From positions 39,051,901 through 39,115,900 of the forward strand of contig OX637396.1 of NCBI GenBank assembly GCA_951799425.1: a stretch of 64,000 nt of DNA, in the 5' to 3' direction. The stretch comes from Ilex aquifolium. Taxonomy: Eukaryota > Streptophyta > Magnoliopsida > Aquifoliales > Aquifoliaceae. The notes beneath the pieces were generated by a model. It saw only the letters and a program-made list of their open reading frames with translations, was not told the origin of the DNA and ran no database searches. The number at the start of each line of letters is the position of its first letter. Position 1 is the stretch's first letter. Positions 9,896 to 20,749 of this stretch are shown piece after piece. The translations under genes were made by a program, and so were the position numbers.

Positions 9896-11823
9896 ATGAG
9901 AACTAGAAGAGAGAGAATGGAAGAGGAGAGAGGAAGCTCAGCTAGTTCATTCACTAGTGCAATGGCACTTGACCAAATGGGGGTAGCCAATGTACCCCAA
10001 CGTTATGTTCTTCCTCCATCGCAGCGCCCAAACCCTAGTCTTATCTTTCAACCCTCCACTGGTCTACCAGTCATAGACCTTTCCGGTTTATGGCATCCTT
10101 CCGTTAGGTCTCAGACCATCACTGAAGTTCGCATTGCCTGTGAAAAACTTGGTTTCTTCCAGGTATTGTTCACCTTCTTGTCGTCTTTCCGCGTCCCGGG
10201 ACACCTTCTCATCCTCCATAAAAAGAAAAGGAGATATTTTAATATGCATACCATTAGTCGAGTGTAGCTAGCCAAAAAAAAAAGAGAGTGAATTGGGTAC
10301 ATAAAGTTAGCCAGTTATCAGCACATGGCATGTAAGGGTGTGAATTAACAATCATACGTTCTTAGATATGCATGGAAATGAAGAAACAAACGTACATACT
10401 TTAGGACACGTCTTACTGAGATCGTGATCATTACGAACTAAAGAGGAGCACATTAGAAAGATCACGCCAATTACGTTATTTTTTCTCACTTGGAAGCTTA
10501 GAGAAATTTATGTTAATTTTACACATAAAGTGAAACCATGCATTCATTATTGCATTATTATCATTCAAGTTTACGTAAAGATTTTGTATGTTTGCAGGTG
10601 ATTAACCATGGAGTTCCTCTTTCAGTCATAAATGATGCCCTAGACTCTGCGATGTTGTTTTTCAACTTGTCTAACAAGGAGAAGATGTTTCTTGCGTCAG
10701 ATAATGTATATGAACCTGTTAGGTATGGCACAAGTTTGAACCATGTGAAGGATAAAGTTCATTTTTGGAGGGATTTCATCAAGCATTACTCTCATCCAAT
10801 CCCAACATGGATTGACCTATGGCCTTTGAATCCCCCAAGCTACAAGTAAGTAATCTTAGAATATTTTTTAACACTTTCCAAAAAAAGACAGTCCCATGCA
10901 CGAGGTTCTCCCTCCACACAAGCCCAGAAACGCATAAAAACCAGTGAAATGTACCATTTTTCAACAAGTCTTTTGTGTTTTATGTGTTAAGAACTAAGCC
11001 AATAAAATAGGGTTTTTTCTTGCCAAAATCCAAAAGAGTTCTTTCATATTGAAGTTTACAAAAAAATTCCGGAACTGGAGAAGCAAACACTACAAGAATA
11101 TTCATGTTTTGGCGTGCTGATATATTTATACATATTGCAATACTAATTTCATTGTTTAACATTACAGTGTTTTACTGATAGAAGTCATTATTTTATGAAG
11201 TTGTTTAACATGCCAAAGACATCAAAATCAGCAAATTGGTTCTTCTCCACAGGGAAAAGATGGGAAATTATGCAAAGGATGTGCAAGTTTTACACAAGCA
11301 GCTAATGGAAGTAGTTTTTGAAAGCTTGGGACTAAACTCTAATTACTTACACAAAGACATCGAACAGGGCTCACAACTCATGGCTATAAATTGCTACCCA
11401 GCCTGCCCTGAACCAGATCTTGCACTAGGCATGCCACCCCACTCGGACTACGGATACCTAACCATCCTGCATCAATCCCTACTAGGGCTACAAATTATGG
11501 ATCACGATAAGAAGTGGCATTCGGTTCCAGTCATCGAAGGAGCCCTAATAGTTCAGTTGGGAGACCAAATGGAAGTTATGAGCAATGGTCGATATAAAAG
11601 CGTGGTGCATCGAGTTACTGTTAACTCGGAGAAAAGGAGACTGTCTATGACTAGTCTTCACAGTCTTGCTTTGGAGAAGAAGGTAGAACCTGCACCGGAG
11701 CTCGTAGATGAGAAACAACCTCTATTCTACAAAGTTTGTAGCTTCAAAGATTTTCTTGACTTCATTTCTGGCAATGATATCATGGAAGGACGGTTCATAG
11801 ACACATTGAAGAAGAATCCATGA
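9896..11823 (+). CDS. 2-oxoglutarate/Fe(II)-dependent dioxygenase (DOXC class)
   Basis: Exons 9896-10162, 10598-10845 and 11253-11823 give 361 residues in frame. The N-terminal DIOX_N part includes LPVIDLSGLW and CEKLGFFQVINHGVP (across intron 1). The catalytic double-stranded beta-helix carries the iron ligands His235 and Asp237 (PPHSDYGYLT) and His291 (SVVHRVTVN), and the 2-oxoglutarate-binding Arg301-x-Ser303 (RRLSMTS). All key residues are intact. Sequence style is closest to DMR6/flavanone-3-dioxygenase-3/GIM2-like enzymes of specialised and hormone metabolism; the substrate cannot be read from sequence. The soluble enzyme would act in the cytosol. Alternative starts are ATG 9917 and ATG 9962. 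A Met replaces the usual Leu in GDQMEVMSNGRY. Confidence 0.93.
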
Positions 11824-13417
11824 AGATGGTCTATCTAGTAGGGTATAAACGCATATTTAGTATCCTTTTTGTTGCAGTGTGTTGTTCTAGTCTTTGTGTG
11901 CACTCACACTCTATCCAAGGTCTCTTAGCTCACTACACCAGTCTCCCATCACCACGGGATTAGAAAGGGTCACAGGTTCACAATCTTACCCCACATGTGG
12001 ATTGTGGCGTGAGTGATATTTTCAAATATAGTACAAGTCATGTTCCTTGTATTTGTGTTTTCTCTAGATAAACCATGCAAAAATAGAAAAGAGCCAAATT
12101 TTCCAAGTGTTTAAATTTCTCAGAATGCAATGGAAGGCAACTAGCAAAAAGTTGGAAGTGAACTGTGGGCTTTACTGGTTTCAACTAGTTTGCCGTGAAT
12201 ATTGATTATAATTGGTTTTCCTGCAAGCTAGTATTTTCACCCAAGGACAGAGATTAATTAATGTTGAACCATTGGAGTTATTAGGCAATTTTTTTTAGTT
12301 AATTAAAGCACAAAACAGAGAAATATTTTGGCAGAAACATTGGATTTGATAACTAGCATTTCCCTTTGAATACAAAGCATTGGATTTTCTGTCAATATTG
12401 ATTAATGGAAATGCATGATATACACTATGTATTACATGGCTATGACTGCATATTTTTGTTGAATTTCAACTTAGTGATAACACAGGGGCAACAACATGTT
12501 TGGCATTTTCATATTTAGTAATTAACAATTATCTTTTGTAAAAATATATAATGTATTTATTCTATACAACTTTGATTTTGATTTCCCAAAACTTGTCGAT
12601 TCAGCATTGTTTTTGAACGTATATTATTTTGTAACACACACACACAAACATGTAGGAAAGCTCATTTTCTTGATGAATTGGATGTGCTTTTGAAATTTCT
12701 TGATGAATTAGATGTGCTTTTGAAAGTCGGTAAGGGATAGCTTCTTTGGTAAATTTAATTAGCTGTGAATTTCATGAGCCAGGCAATGTCATCCGTATTA
12801 GTACCTTTTTTTTTTCCGATGAGAATTGTTTGTGCAGCATACATTTAGAGTTTTTGATTAATTGCTTGATTGTACACCAATTATCCACTTCGGAGAGTTG
12901 TTTAATTATTTCTCATTATAGTTAAATTGAAATCTCCATGTAACCCTAAAAAATCATGTCAAGCCACTAGTTAAACCCAACAAGTAAATGGAGTCAAATG
13001 TAATGTGGATTTGGATTAAAACAGATAAAAAAGGTAACGAATAGCATTTTGACTTCAATTTTAGCATCATTAATAAGATAATTATCATTTATCTTATATC
13101 AAATCACTAATCATCATCTTAGGGTTCCTCAGCATTCACAATTTTTCAAGAACATATACAGAATTTTGTGCCCTAAGTTGGTAAACATCTCTTTTTTTTT
13201 TTTCCTATTTTTACTCAATAATGAACAAAATTGCAATAATTTTAAGCAATACATTTCAATATCATCATCATCCAAATATTGCAAGATCCCCAAAAACCAA
13301 ACGCCCAACACATTCAATCAAAAAAAAAAAAAAATAGGGCTTACCCTAATAATCATATAATGAATTACAAATTAACTTCAGAAATAGTTTCCAATAATTC
13401 AATTGATATCGGCAAAA
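11824..13417. other. Intergenic region 3' of the dioxygenase gene
   Basis: Contains the 3' flank of the dioxygenase gene and AT-rich DNA. A 30-bp direct duplication lies at about 12668-12726 (TTCTTGATGAATTGGATGTG, second copy with AATTAG). No gene recognised. Confidence 0.4.
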
Positions 13418-13472
13418 TTATACACCCAAACAAAATGTATGAACAAAATTGAAAGTTGAAGGCCACTTACAA

Positions 13473-13648
13473 AGAGAGCTCATAAGACTCGACATTAGCC
13501 TACTCTCTCTCCGATTGTCTGCCCCCCCCCCCACGCGCCGCCCTAAACCGCCGTCCCTTCCTAGCTTATCCTCCATTAGTGGACCTTGTTTAATTTTTTT
13601 GTTACTTTCAGAAAGAGAAGGGCTTCGTAAAGGAGAAGGGGGTGGCAT
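13473..13648 (-). CDS. Possible first exon of an unrecognised gene
   Basis: On the minus strand, a TATA-like CTATTTAAAC (about 13706-13715) precedes ATG 13648. The frame runs about 59 codons to a GTAAGT-type donor at about 13471. The peptide (MPPPSPLRSPSLSESNKK...) is low-complexity and matches no family I know. No matching downstream exon was found, so this may be a short non-coding transcript or chance. Confidence 0.15.
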
Positions 13649-13712
13649 GTTTGTGTGCGTGAGAGCGCAACGTACATATTTGTGTACTCGAAATCCAACG
13701 GCTTTTGTTTAA

Positions 13713-14482
13713 ATAGGACCCACTCTGGAGCATATCCCAGCCACTATTATATCAACATTTCCAAAGTGTTTGTTTAAGAACATGATTTCTTTTGTTGTTT
13801 TTTTTGTTATTTTGTAATTTTTTACGTACGAGGATAATTCGATACTAATATTAGTACAATATCAAAAGTTTCTACATTTAAAAGTAAAGTTGCAAGTCAA
13901 AAAGATGTAAATTACAACTACAATAAAAAAGTATGAGAATTAAATCATATATTTTATAGAAATTCATCCCTTAATCACGAGCCATATTCCATAGAGAGAT
14001 TGGTTTAAAAAAATAATTCAATCCATTACCATAGTTCATGTTTGAATGTCCTTCTCACATCCGGGATTTAAGCAGAACTCAGACTCTGTCAAACTCATGT
14101 ATAAGGGTTTCATCAAACTCAGGGGATGGGCTTCATCGAATCCACGTATAAGGATTTCATCAAAACCAGTTCAATCCTTCACCCAAATTCCATCCAAACA
14201 TGCCTAAAAGGTCTTGAGCTGATAGAGTCCCAACTTCCCGTTGGACTGCTTTGATATGCTGCATAGAGCATACACAATTCATCCAATAGTGTAAGATTAA
14301 TTTAAAAAGAATTGAAAATTTATACGTCCTAAATTCAGTATTGTTGATATCTTTTAGGTTAATTTAATATTTGGGTTAGCGAATGATTATAGGATTTACC
14401 CCTGGCGTAAGAGTCTAAAATGGTGTTGCCTCGAACGATTTCTCATTGTAATTTAAAAAAAAAAGGAAGAAATGTTTACAAA
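13713..14482. other. AT-rich intergenic stretch
   Basis: No gene seen. Around 14090-14165 the phrases AAGGGTTTCATCAAACTCAG and AAGGATTTCATCAAAACCAG form a short direct repeat. Confidence 0.3.
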
Positions 14483-14688
14483 TTTTTTTTTTTTTTATTT
14501 CCGTTTATACCAATCTTTCAGGTTGGACTAATGCTGGACCCACGCGCAAAACTGACTCTCTATGCATAAGGAAAAAATCTAGGACCAATGGCCCGAAGAA
14601 CGTTTGCAGCTAATAAATTTCGAACTCTTGATTAGTACCCAATGAAAGTCCTTACCAAATGACACTTGACCCACTAGGCTAACCACTA
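14483..14688 (-). mobile_element. tRNA-derived SINE, ~206 bp, near full length
   Basis: Minus-strand element with both internal pol III promoter boxes: box A TAGCCTAGTGGG (14670-14681) and, 42 bases further, box B GAGTTCGAAAT (14617-14627). A tRNA-unrelated body follows, ending in a poly(A) tail seen as the T-run 14483-14496. This differs in sequence from the family at 2493 and 9507. No clear target duplication was found. Confidence 0.75.
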
Positions 14689-15267
14689 GCTTTTAACAGT
14701 GGCTGCGAGTAATTGTGTTCCTGATCAAGGCGGGAGATCCAAAACTGATTGGTCACGTGTTACAAGACACGTCCCCTTTATGGTTGGTGCTCAATGACAC
14801 GCGTCCTGTTTTCACAAAGAAAACGTGGCACATAAGCACGTGCATACAGAATCATCTTCGAAGATAGAGAAATAATACGGTACCGAAATCGATACCCATG
14901 CCAAAATTTATAATTTTTTGAAGGATAATTATCTATATAATAAAGTATAACATAAAAAATAAATTTTATTTTTCACAGTTGAGATTGTTTTAAATTTTAT
15001 TTTAAAGTTAATCTAATGACTAATATTAATTCTCAAAATTTAATACGAAAAATAAGTCTCCTAAATGTGTGTTTTGGGTGATTTTTCAAAAGTGTTTCTA
15101 AGACTTACTTCTTATGAGTATTTTAAAAAAAAATAAGTAGTGTTTGGGACAACGTATTTTAATTACTTCCAAATAAGTCAAAAGTAGTTTTATCACTTAA
15201 ATAAGTAAGAAAAAGTAAAAAAAATAATTTCTATTTTTTTAAAAATTACTTCTCTACAAAATAATTC

Positions 15268-15722
15268 ACCACCACCACCACTGTCGCCACCACCACCGTC
15301 ATCGTCCCACCATCACCACTACCTCTACCGCCTTACTATCACTACCACCACCACCATCGTCACCTACCACTATCATTATCTTATTCTTATATTTATTACA
15401 ATTATCACCATTATCCCACCACCACCGTCGTCGACCGTCACCCACCGCCACCTGTCATCGCCACCCACTGTCACCCACCCCCACCACCACCATCTTCACT
15501 ACCCACCACCATAACCCACCACTCCCACCACCACTACCATCGCCCACTATCACCACCGCTGTCACCCATGACTGTCAATACCACTATCGTCACCCAAAAT
15601 CTATCATCACCATCACTGTTACCATCCACGATTGTTACCACCACCGTAATCGTCGCCGCCCATCACAATCATCACCGTCTCCCACCACCACCACTATCGC
15701 CATCATCGTTAACCCCCACTAC
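15268..15722 (+). repeat. CAY/ACC-rich degenerate trinucleotide satellite
   Basis: About 455 bp made almost only of CAC, CAT, ACC and CGC/GTC steps (ACCACCACCACTGTCGCC-type). The frame slips often and stops occur, so it is not a coding Thr/His-rich exon. A low-complexity AT-rich stretch flanks it (15040-15265) and may belong to the same element. Confidence 0.8.
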
Positions 15723-16334
15723 AATGGGTGTTTAAATTACTTTCTCTCTCATCTATATTTGTGATTTTATTTTGGGTATGAATACAAATATGTTTATGAT
15801 TGATAATTTTTTTTTATTACTTTTGTACATTTAGGCACATGCAATAACTAGTATTTTTATAAGGTAGAAGATATAACTCAAAAAGTGATATAAATTATAA
15901 TTTCTAAAGGTAAAATTACTATTTTTTGAGGTCAATTTATACTTTTTAAAAGTGAAATTATAATTGATAAATTAATAATATATAACTCAATAAAACACTA
16001 TTAGAAGCAAAATGTTGTATAAAGGATTCTTTGCTATTTTCAATAATCAATATCTCAACAAGAGAGAGCATGATCTCAACTAATTTTTGAACACAAAACG
16101 AATGTTTTTTTTTTTTTCACAAACTCTTTGATTCTGTATAGTAAATTAAAATTATTGAGCAATGAATTAACTAGTTATAGAAAAATTTAAAGATTTTAAA
16201 GAACGTTGTGTTCTAGTTTAAGATAAGATTGAATTGAAATATACTAAAAAAAGGTTATTTCATGTATTATTTTGTTTAGATTAAATGGAAACTGGTTTTT
16301 ACTGTATCATATAGTTATTTAGACTCAAACATTA

Positions 16335-17560
16335 TGCTCCATTTTGTATGATGGAAAAATGGAAGGATAGAAATTTGGGAGAATGAAAAGTTGGAGGGAT
16401 AAATAAAATATCATATTTGGTAAGTAATGATGGAAAAGTTGATGGATTAACTTTCTTTCCAACTCACTAAAATCAGAAGGAAAATAGATGAAAAATTAAT
16501 TATTTGTGTTGAGATGTATTTTATTTGTCTATATATCTTTTGATATATGCATATATTATGTATATATTAATTTCATATAAAAATACAATGATAAAATATG
16601 TATTTATATTTATATTTTAAAAAAATTTAAAAATTAAAATTAAAATTAAAACATATTTTAAATTAAAAAAATATATTTTTTTCATCTTAGCTAGGGGTGA
16701 AAATTTTCAACTCAACACGATAATACGACTCGAACTCGACACGAATTTTATGACACGAACTTGAAAATGACCTGACACGCGAACAAAAAATATAAAAGAC
16801 TCATATTCAGTTCAAACTGTCAAACTCAAAATTGATATCATCAACCCGTTTATTTAAAAATAAACACTTTCTTTATTTTCTCGTTTGTATGGTAACACGA
16901 AACTAACATGTCAAACTCAAAATTGACACTATCAACCTGTTTATTTAAAAATAAACACTTTCTCTATTTTCTCGTTTGTATGGTAACACGAAACTAACAT
17001 GTTTAATTAGTATTATAAACATAAAATGTTAATTATTTGTAACTATTTATTAAGCACTGACATAATCTATAATATAAAAAAGATATTTTACTTATTATTA
17101 TTATTATTATATTTATTTAAATTAATTTTTAGTTTGTAGAAAAAATATTAACATGAATTCAATTAAGTGAAAATAGAATATTAGCGTTAAATTTTTTATT
17201 CAAAGTTTATATGGGTCAACACGAATACGAACACGAAGATGACACGAAAATAAACAGGTCAACTCGCAACTCGACACGACACAATTAGTTAAATGAGTTG
17301 AGTTAGATTTGACTAATGTTCGATACAAACCTGTAATGACTCAACACGAATCTGAAACGACACGACTCGATTGTCACCTCTAATCTTAGCCAGCACAAAA
17401 AAAAAAAAAAAAAAATTAATCATTTTTATTTTTCATCCATCCTACCAAACACAAAGTTAGGAAAGTGTATCATTCTTACTTTCTTTCCTTGAAGGATAGA
17501 AAGTGTATCTCTTCTATTTTTCATCATTCTTACTTTCCATCATTCCTACTAAACGGAGCA
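16335..17560. mobile_element. DNA transposon (MITE-like), split by a nested hAT element
   Basis: Ends TGCTCCATTTT and AAACGGAGCA are inverted repeats, with further inverted pairing of ATGATGGAAA and TTTCCATCAT blocks. TTA occurs at both edges (16332-16334 and 17561-17563), which would fit a 3-bp duplication of the PIF/Harbinger type. A 691-bp hAT element lies inside. Without it the element is about 527 bp and non-coding. Confidence 0.6.
16692..17382 (+). mobile_element. Non-autonomous hAT element, family A, copy 1 (691 bp)
   Basis: Ends TAGGGGTGAAAA and TTGTCACCTCTA are inverted and are flanked by exact 8-bp duplications ATCTTAGC (16684-16691 and 17383-17390). The body is rich in CGACACGA and AACACGAA motifs shared with the copies at 25958 and 29244. 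No transposase frame. An internal direct duplication begins near 16817 and 16911 (TCAAACTCAAAATTGA...). Confidence 0.9.
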
Positions 17561-17563
17561 TTA

Positions 17564-18344
17564 ATATATTTTGTCAGGTTCGAACTTAAATTTTGTTTGT
17601 ATCAATTAGTGAATTATTTTCAATCATATTTTTTTATCTCTATTACATAGAGTCCTGACTCCAAGATAAGCTCTCTCTCTTGGTACACATACACATCCTT
17701 GATGTCTAAACTGAGCAAACTTACAACTCATATATCCTATAAATAAAAAAATCTCTGAAATTAAGGAGAAATCTACTGTATTAAAAAAAAAAAAAATGGT
17801 ATTGTACCGTCATTTATAATTTTTGTGAGTATTTTTATAATTTTTAGTAAAAAATTTACTTCGTCTTCTCATGAAATTAATACGTGCAATGTCTGATGTG
17901 AAGTATTCAATGTCCCTGCAACTGCAAGCTTCTACTTCTTAATTTGCCTTTTTTCCAGTGCAATACAAACAACTGAAAACAGTTGACATCTTTGCAAAAC
18001 CGAAGCTACCATGGTTTTCAAGCTCCTGGCCGGCGGCGATGACATATTTACAAGGTTGTACATCTCATCAATTTGGCTGCATGAAGGCAATAACAAACTT
18101 ATTTTTTTTGTCCAAATTGGGCATATGAAGTATGACTTCAACATCGCTGATGGGTGGTTGTACTAGTTTTTCCAGTACAATGCATGCATATACAAAACAG
18201 TTGGATGTACAGACTAGCAAAACCGAAACTTGCCCATAGTTTTCGGGTCGGGTTTGTCTCGTGTGCAAATTATATCGTGTTAAAATTTAGTTATTTGATA
18301 TTTGATTTTGATGAACCCAAAATTAATTGGGTTAGACCCAATAA
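17564..18344. other. Intergenic stretch, AT-rich
   Basis: No gene. A partial duplication is visible between about 17932-18080 and 18140-18245 on opposite phases (GCAAAACCGAAGC and GCAAAACCGAAAC, with TTTTCCAGTGCAATAC and TTTTCCAGTACAATGC). Confidence 0.35.
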
Positions 18345-18729
18345 ATCAAGAAGACCCAAGTACTACAACTCTCTTAGGGTTAGCCACCGTGACCTCACCA
18401 GTAATGAAGAAGACATCCGCATCAACCTCGACTTAGTAGAAGATGAGAGGGAGATAGTCATGCTCAGGAATGCAGAGTACAAGCGTCGTATGACCAAGTA
18501 CTACAACTCGATAGTGAAGCCTCGTTCCTTTTTATCCGGGGATCTAGTCCTAAAAAAGGTCATCCTGTCTACCAAGGACTCCCGGGAAGGAAAACTGGAA
18601 CCCAACTGAGAGGGACTTTACACTGTCACAGAAGTTGTAAGATCGGGTACCTACAGAATCCAGAATTTTGAAGGAAAAGTCCTGACCCATCCATGGAACG
18701 CAGAGCATCTACAAAAATACTACCAGTAA
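18345..18729 (+). pseudogene. Ty3/gypsy (Tat-like) integrase C-terminus, broken
   Basis: The frame reads INLDLVEDEREIV, then PRSFLSGDLVLKKV, then GKLEPN followed by a TGA stop at 18607-18609 where the family has Trp. It goes on in the same frame with EGLYTVTEVVRSGTYRIQ and ends HPWNAEHLQKYYQ before TAA at 18727. This is the well-known end of gypsy polyproteins after the integrase core. Protease, reverse transcriptase, RNase H and the integrase catalytic core are absent, so only the 3' end of pol remains. The motif CCAAGTACTACAACTC occurs both at the left break (about 18355) and inside (18495). Confidence 0.85.
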
Positions 18730-19020
18730 CTGGGGCAGTGAGTTATAAGTTGGTGGTCATTATTTAGACTATTTACTTTTTATTTTTGTCAATTTTCTCA
18801 ATATTTACTTCAAATTATGAAATAAAATTTCACAATGTTTTTTCATAAGTTGTATTTCTTTCAAGTCCATGAAGTCTTTACAAAAGATTGAATTTGACTT
18901 ATCAACAAAAAACGAGAATACAAAGACACCTCCTAATGACACTCACTGTCTCCGCTCCCATCATCGCTCGCGACCTCCTCGTCAGTTTTCGGAGCCTCAT
19001 AAGGTAAAAATCCGAAAAAG

Positions 19021-19834
19021 TCATAAGGCACCTGCCTTGGCCCTCTCAGCAGTATCCCTCATCCTCGCCATCTCTATGGAGTGAGCCTCTGCCCTGGTAG
19101 CTCTCTCAAGGGCTACTCGAAGGTCTGTCTCTAGATGGGCAACCCTCTCATGTGCTAGCCTCAACTGCTCTTCAGCATCTTCTCGTGCCTGCCGCTCGAG
19201 CCCTAATTGCTCTTCAGCAACTTTATGTGCCCGCCTCTCTGCAGCCTAGTCATTGATTGCCTCTTTGATCTTTAACGTACTTGTAAACAAGTAGGGCAAA
19301 GCAGCAGCCACCTGCAGACGGTCAAAGGAAAAATATAAAGGAGAAAGGACAGTACAAAGCCAAAGGAAAATGCGCAGGACATACCAAAGCGAAGCCCTCC
19401 ATAGCAGCGTCGACAACTCCCTCAGGGCCCCTAGAGCCAACCTCATCAACCTCCGTGCGGGTCACAAAACCATAGAGTCTCTCCCTAGCCAACCTCACGT
19501 CTCGCAACATAGATACTGGGGCACTACCCGAAATGGGACAGCTAAGCGGACCCTCTGTAGGAGACCGCGCCAGAGCCTCAATCTTCGCAACACCACCGGC
19601 GCCCAAACGGCCAAAGAGCTCCCCTGATCCTATGGACCCAACGCCAAGGCGACCGAAGCCTCCACTTGGCCCAGCAGACCCAGCTCCCCTAGCTTCACTG
19701 GCGCCGCCCATAGCACCATGGTCACCCAGTTGGGCGCCACCAATAGCACCTTTAGCATCGCTAAGGGCCAGCTCCCTTGAGCTCTCTATTGCCTAACCAC
19801 TGGTACCCATCTTCTTTGAGCTCCTGGTCTCCAT
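19021..19834 (-). pseudogene. Antisense reading frame (aORF) of the Tat-like retroelement
   Basis: Lies 290 bp downstream of the pol end on the opposite strand. Exon 1 (19385-19834) begins METRSSKKMGTSG and runs through a Gly-rich segment; the donor GTATGT and acceptor TCTGCAG define a 73-bp intron (19312-19384). Exon 2 (19021-19311) encodes a Glu/Arg/Ala-rich coiled coil (HKVAEEQLGLERQAREDAE and similar), ending at TGA 19021-19023. The total is about 247 codons, with in-frame TAG stops at codon 14 and just after EAIND. Antisense frames after pol, with introns, are known in the Tat lineage (for example Grande); their function is unknown. A TATAAAT (20136-20142, minus) may be its promoter. Confidence 0.65.
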
Positions 19835-19927
19835 TTGCCTTGTTGTGATTTGAGAAATAGAAGACTAAGTGAGAGAGATGGGTTGATGATCAGTAGCCTC
19901 TTGAAAAGGCCCTTTAAATAGAGGAAG

Positions 19928-20100
19928 GATGGCTTCTTGAAGAAGCTTGGTGGGAAGAATAGCTTATTGGAGAAGCCTTGGAATAGCTTATTGGAGAAGC
20001 TTGGAAGACTAGCTTCTTGGAATAGCTTCTTGGAGAAGCTTGGAAGAATGACTTCTTAGAGAAGCTTTGAAGGATAGCTTCTTGGGGAAGCCTCAGAAGA
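19928..20100 (+). repeat. Minisatellite of AGCTTCTTGGAGAAGCTTGG-type units
   Basis: Imperfect units of about 25-30 bp repeat six or seven times. Each is close to a palindrome (AAGCTTCTTGGAGAAGCTT-like). It sits upstream of the antisense frame, in what was probably the 3' LTR or leader of the retroelement. Confidence 0.7.
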
Positions 20101-20749
20101 AATGAAAAAGAGGAAGGAGAAGACTAAATAGCTCAATTTATAGACAAATACCCAGCAAGAGGAATGCCGAAAAATGCGAAAAATATTCGGTGTCAGTAGA
20201 CTCAATAGAGTACCTGAAGAGGAAAATTCAGTTTGGTGGTGGTGGTGGAAGAAGAAGAAAGGGAGAAAGAGGCATTTGGATTTGGGTTCTTGTTTGGATT
20301 GTGGAGAAAATTTATGATAGAGCACGGTTATTTGAATCTAAGTTTCAAATCCCTCTCTTTTTTATCTGCACACTAGTACAGTGTGTGTACGACTCTCAGT
20401 TTGAAAGAATTGGATGCAAGATCATATTTAGTCAAATTAAAAAGTTATAGGACTAAATTAGTAAAAAAATGAATTAAAATGGGCATACTTAAAATTAATG
20501 ATATCTAAGGGGGTAAGTAGATAATTTACTCTTCATGTGTTAATGTCATCAACCCGTACTTACGGTTCCTTTCCAAACGTCTTTCTCAACACTATTTACG
20601 TGTTCCCTTGGAATTCTCTCTCTCTTCCAGTCCCCCACCCCCTCCCAGCTGACTTCTCCGGTAAAGATCCGTCGGGTTTTGGCCATATCGCGCCGGGAAA
20701 AGCATCAATTTTCCGGCGTCCTTTACGTTTCTCGATCACAATCGTAACC
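20101..20749 (+). promoter_or_regulatory. Promoter and 5' UTR region of the RABD2 gene
   Basis: From about 20450 the DNA changes from retroelement remnant to a CT-rich, GC-richer leader (TTCTCTCTCTCTTCC at about 20615), typical of a plant housekeeping 5' UTR. No clear TATA box. Confidence 0.4.

Noticed and set aside
13449-13712. 87-codon plus-strand frame, Pro/Arg-rich
   Set aside because: No similarity, no promoter on that strand, and it overlaps a similarly weak minus-strand candidate.
14617-14681. Possible tRNA gene with boxes A and B
   Set aside because: Box spacing is fine but the acceptor stem and anticodon arm do not fold, and a poly(A) tail follows the body. Called a SINE.
15268-15722. 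Thr/His/Pro-rich coding exon
   Set aside because: The trinucleotide phase slips repeatedly and no frame stays open with plausible splice sites.
19370-19796. Plus-strand open frames of 85-87 codons, Pro/Ser-rich
   Set aside because: They are shadows of the antisense retroelement frame, which has a valid intron and coiled-coil coding pattern.
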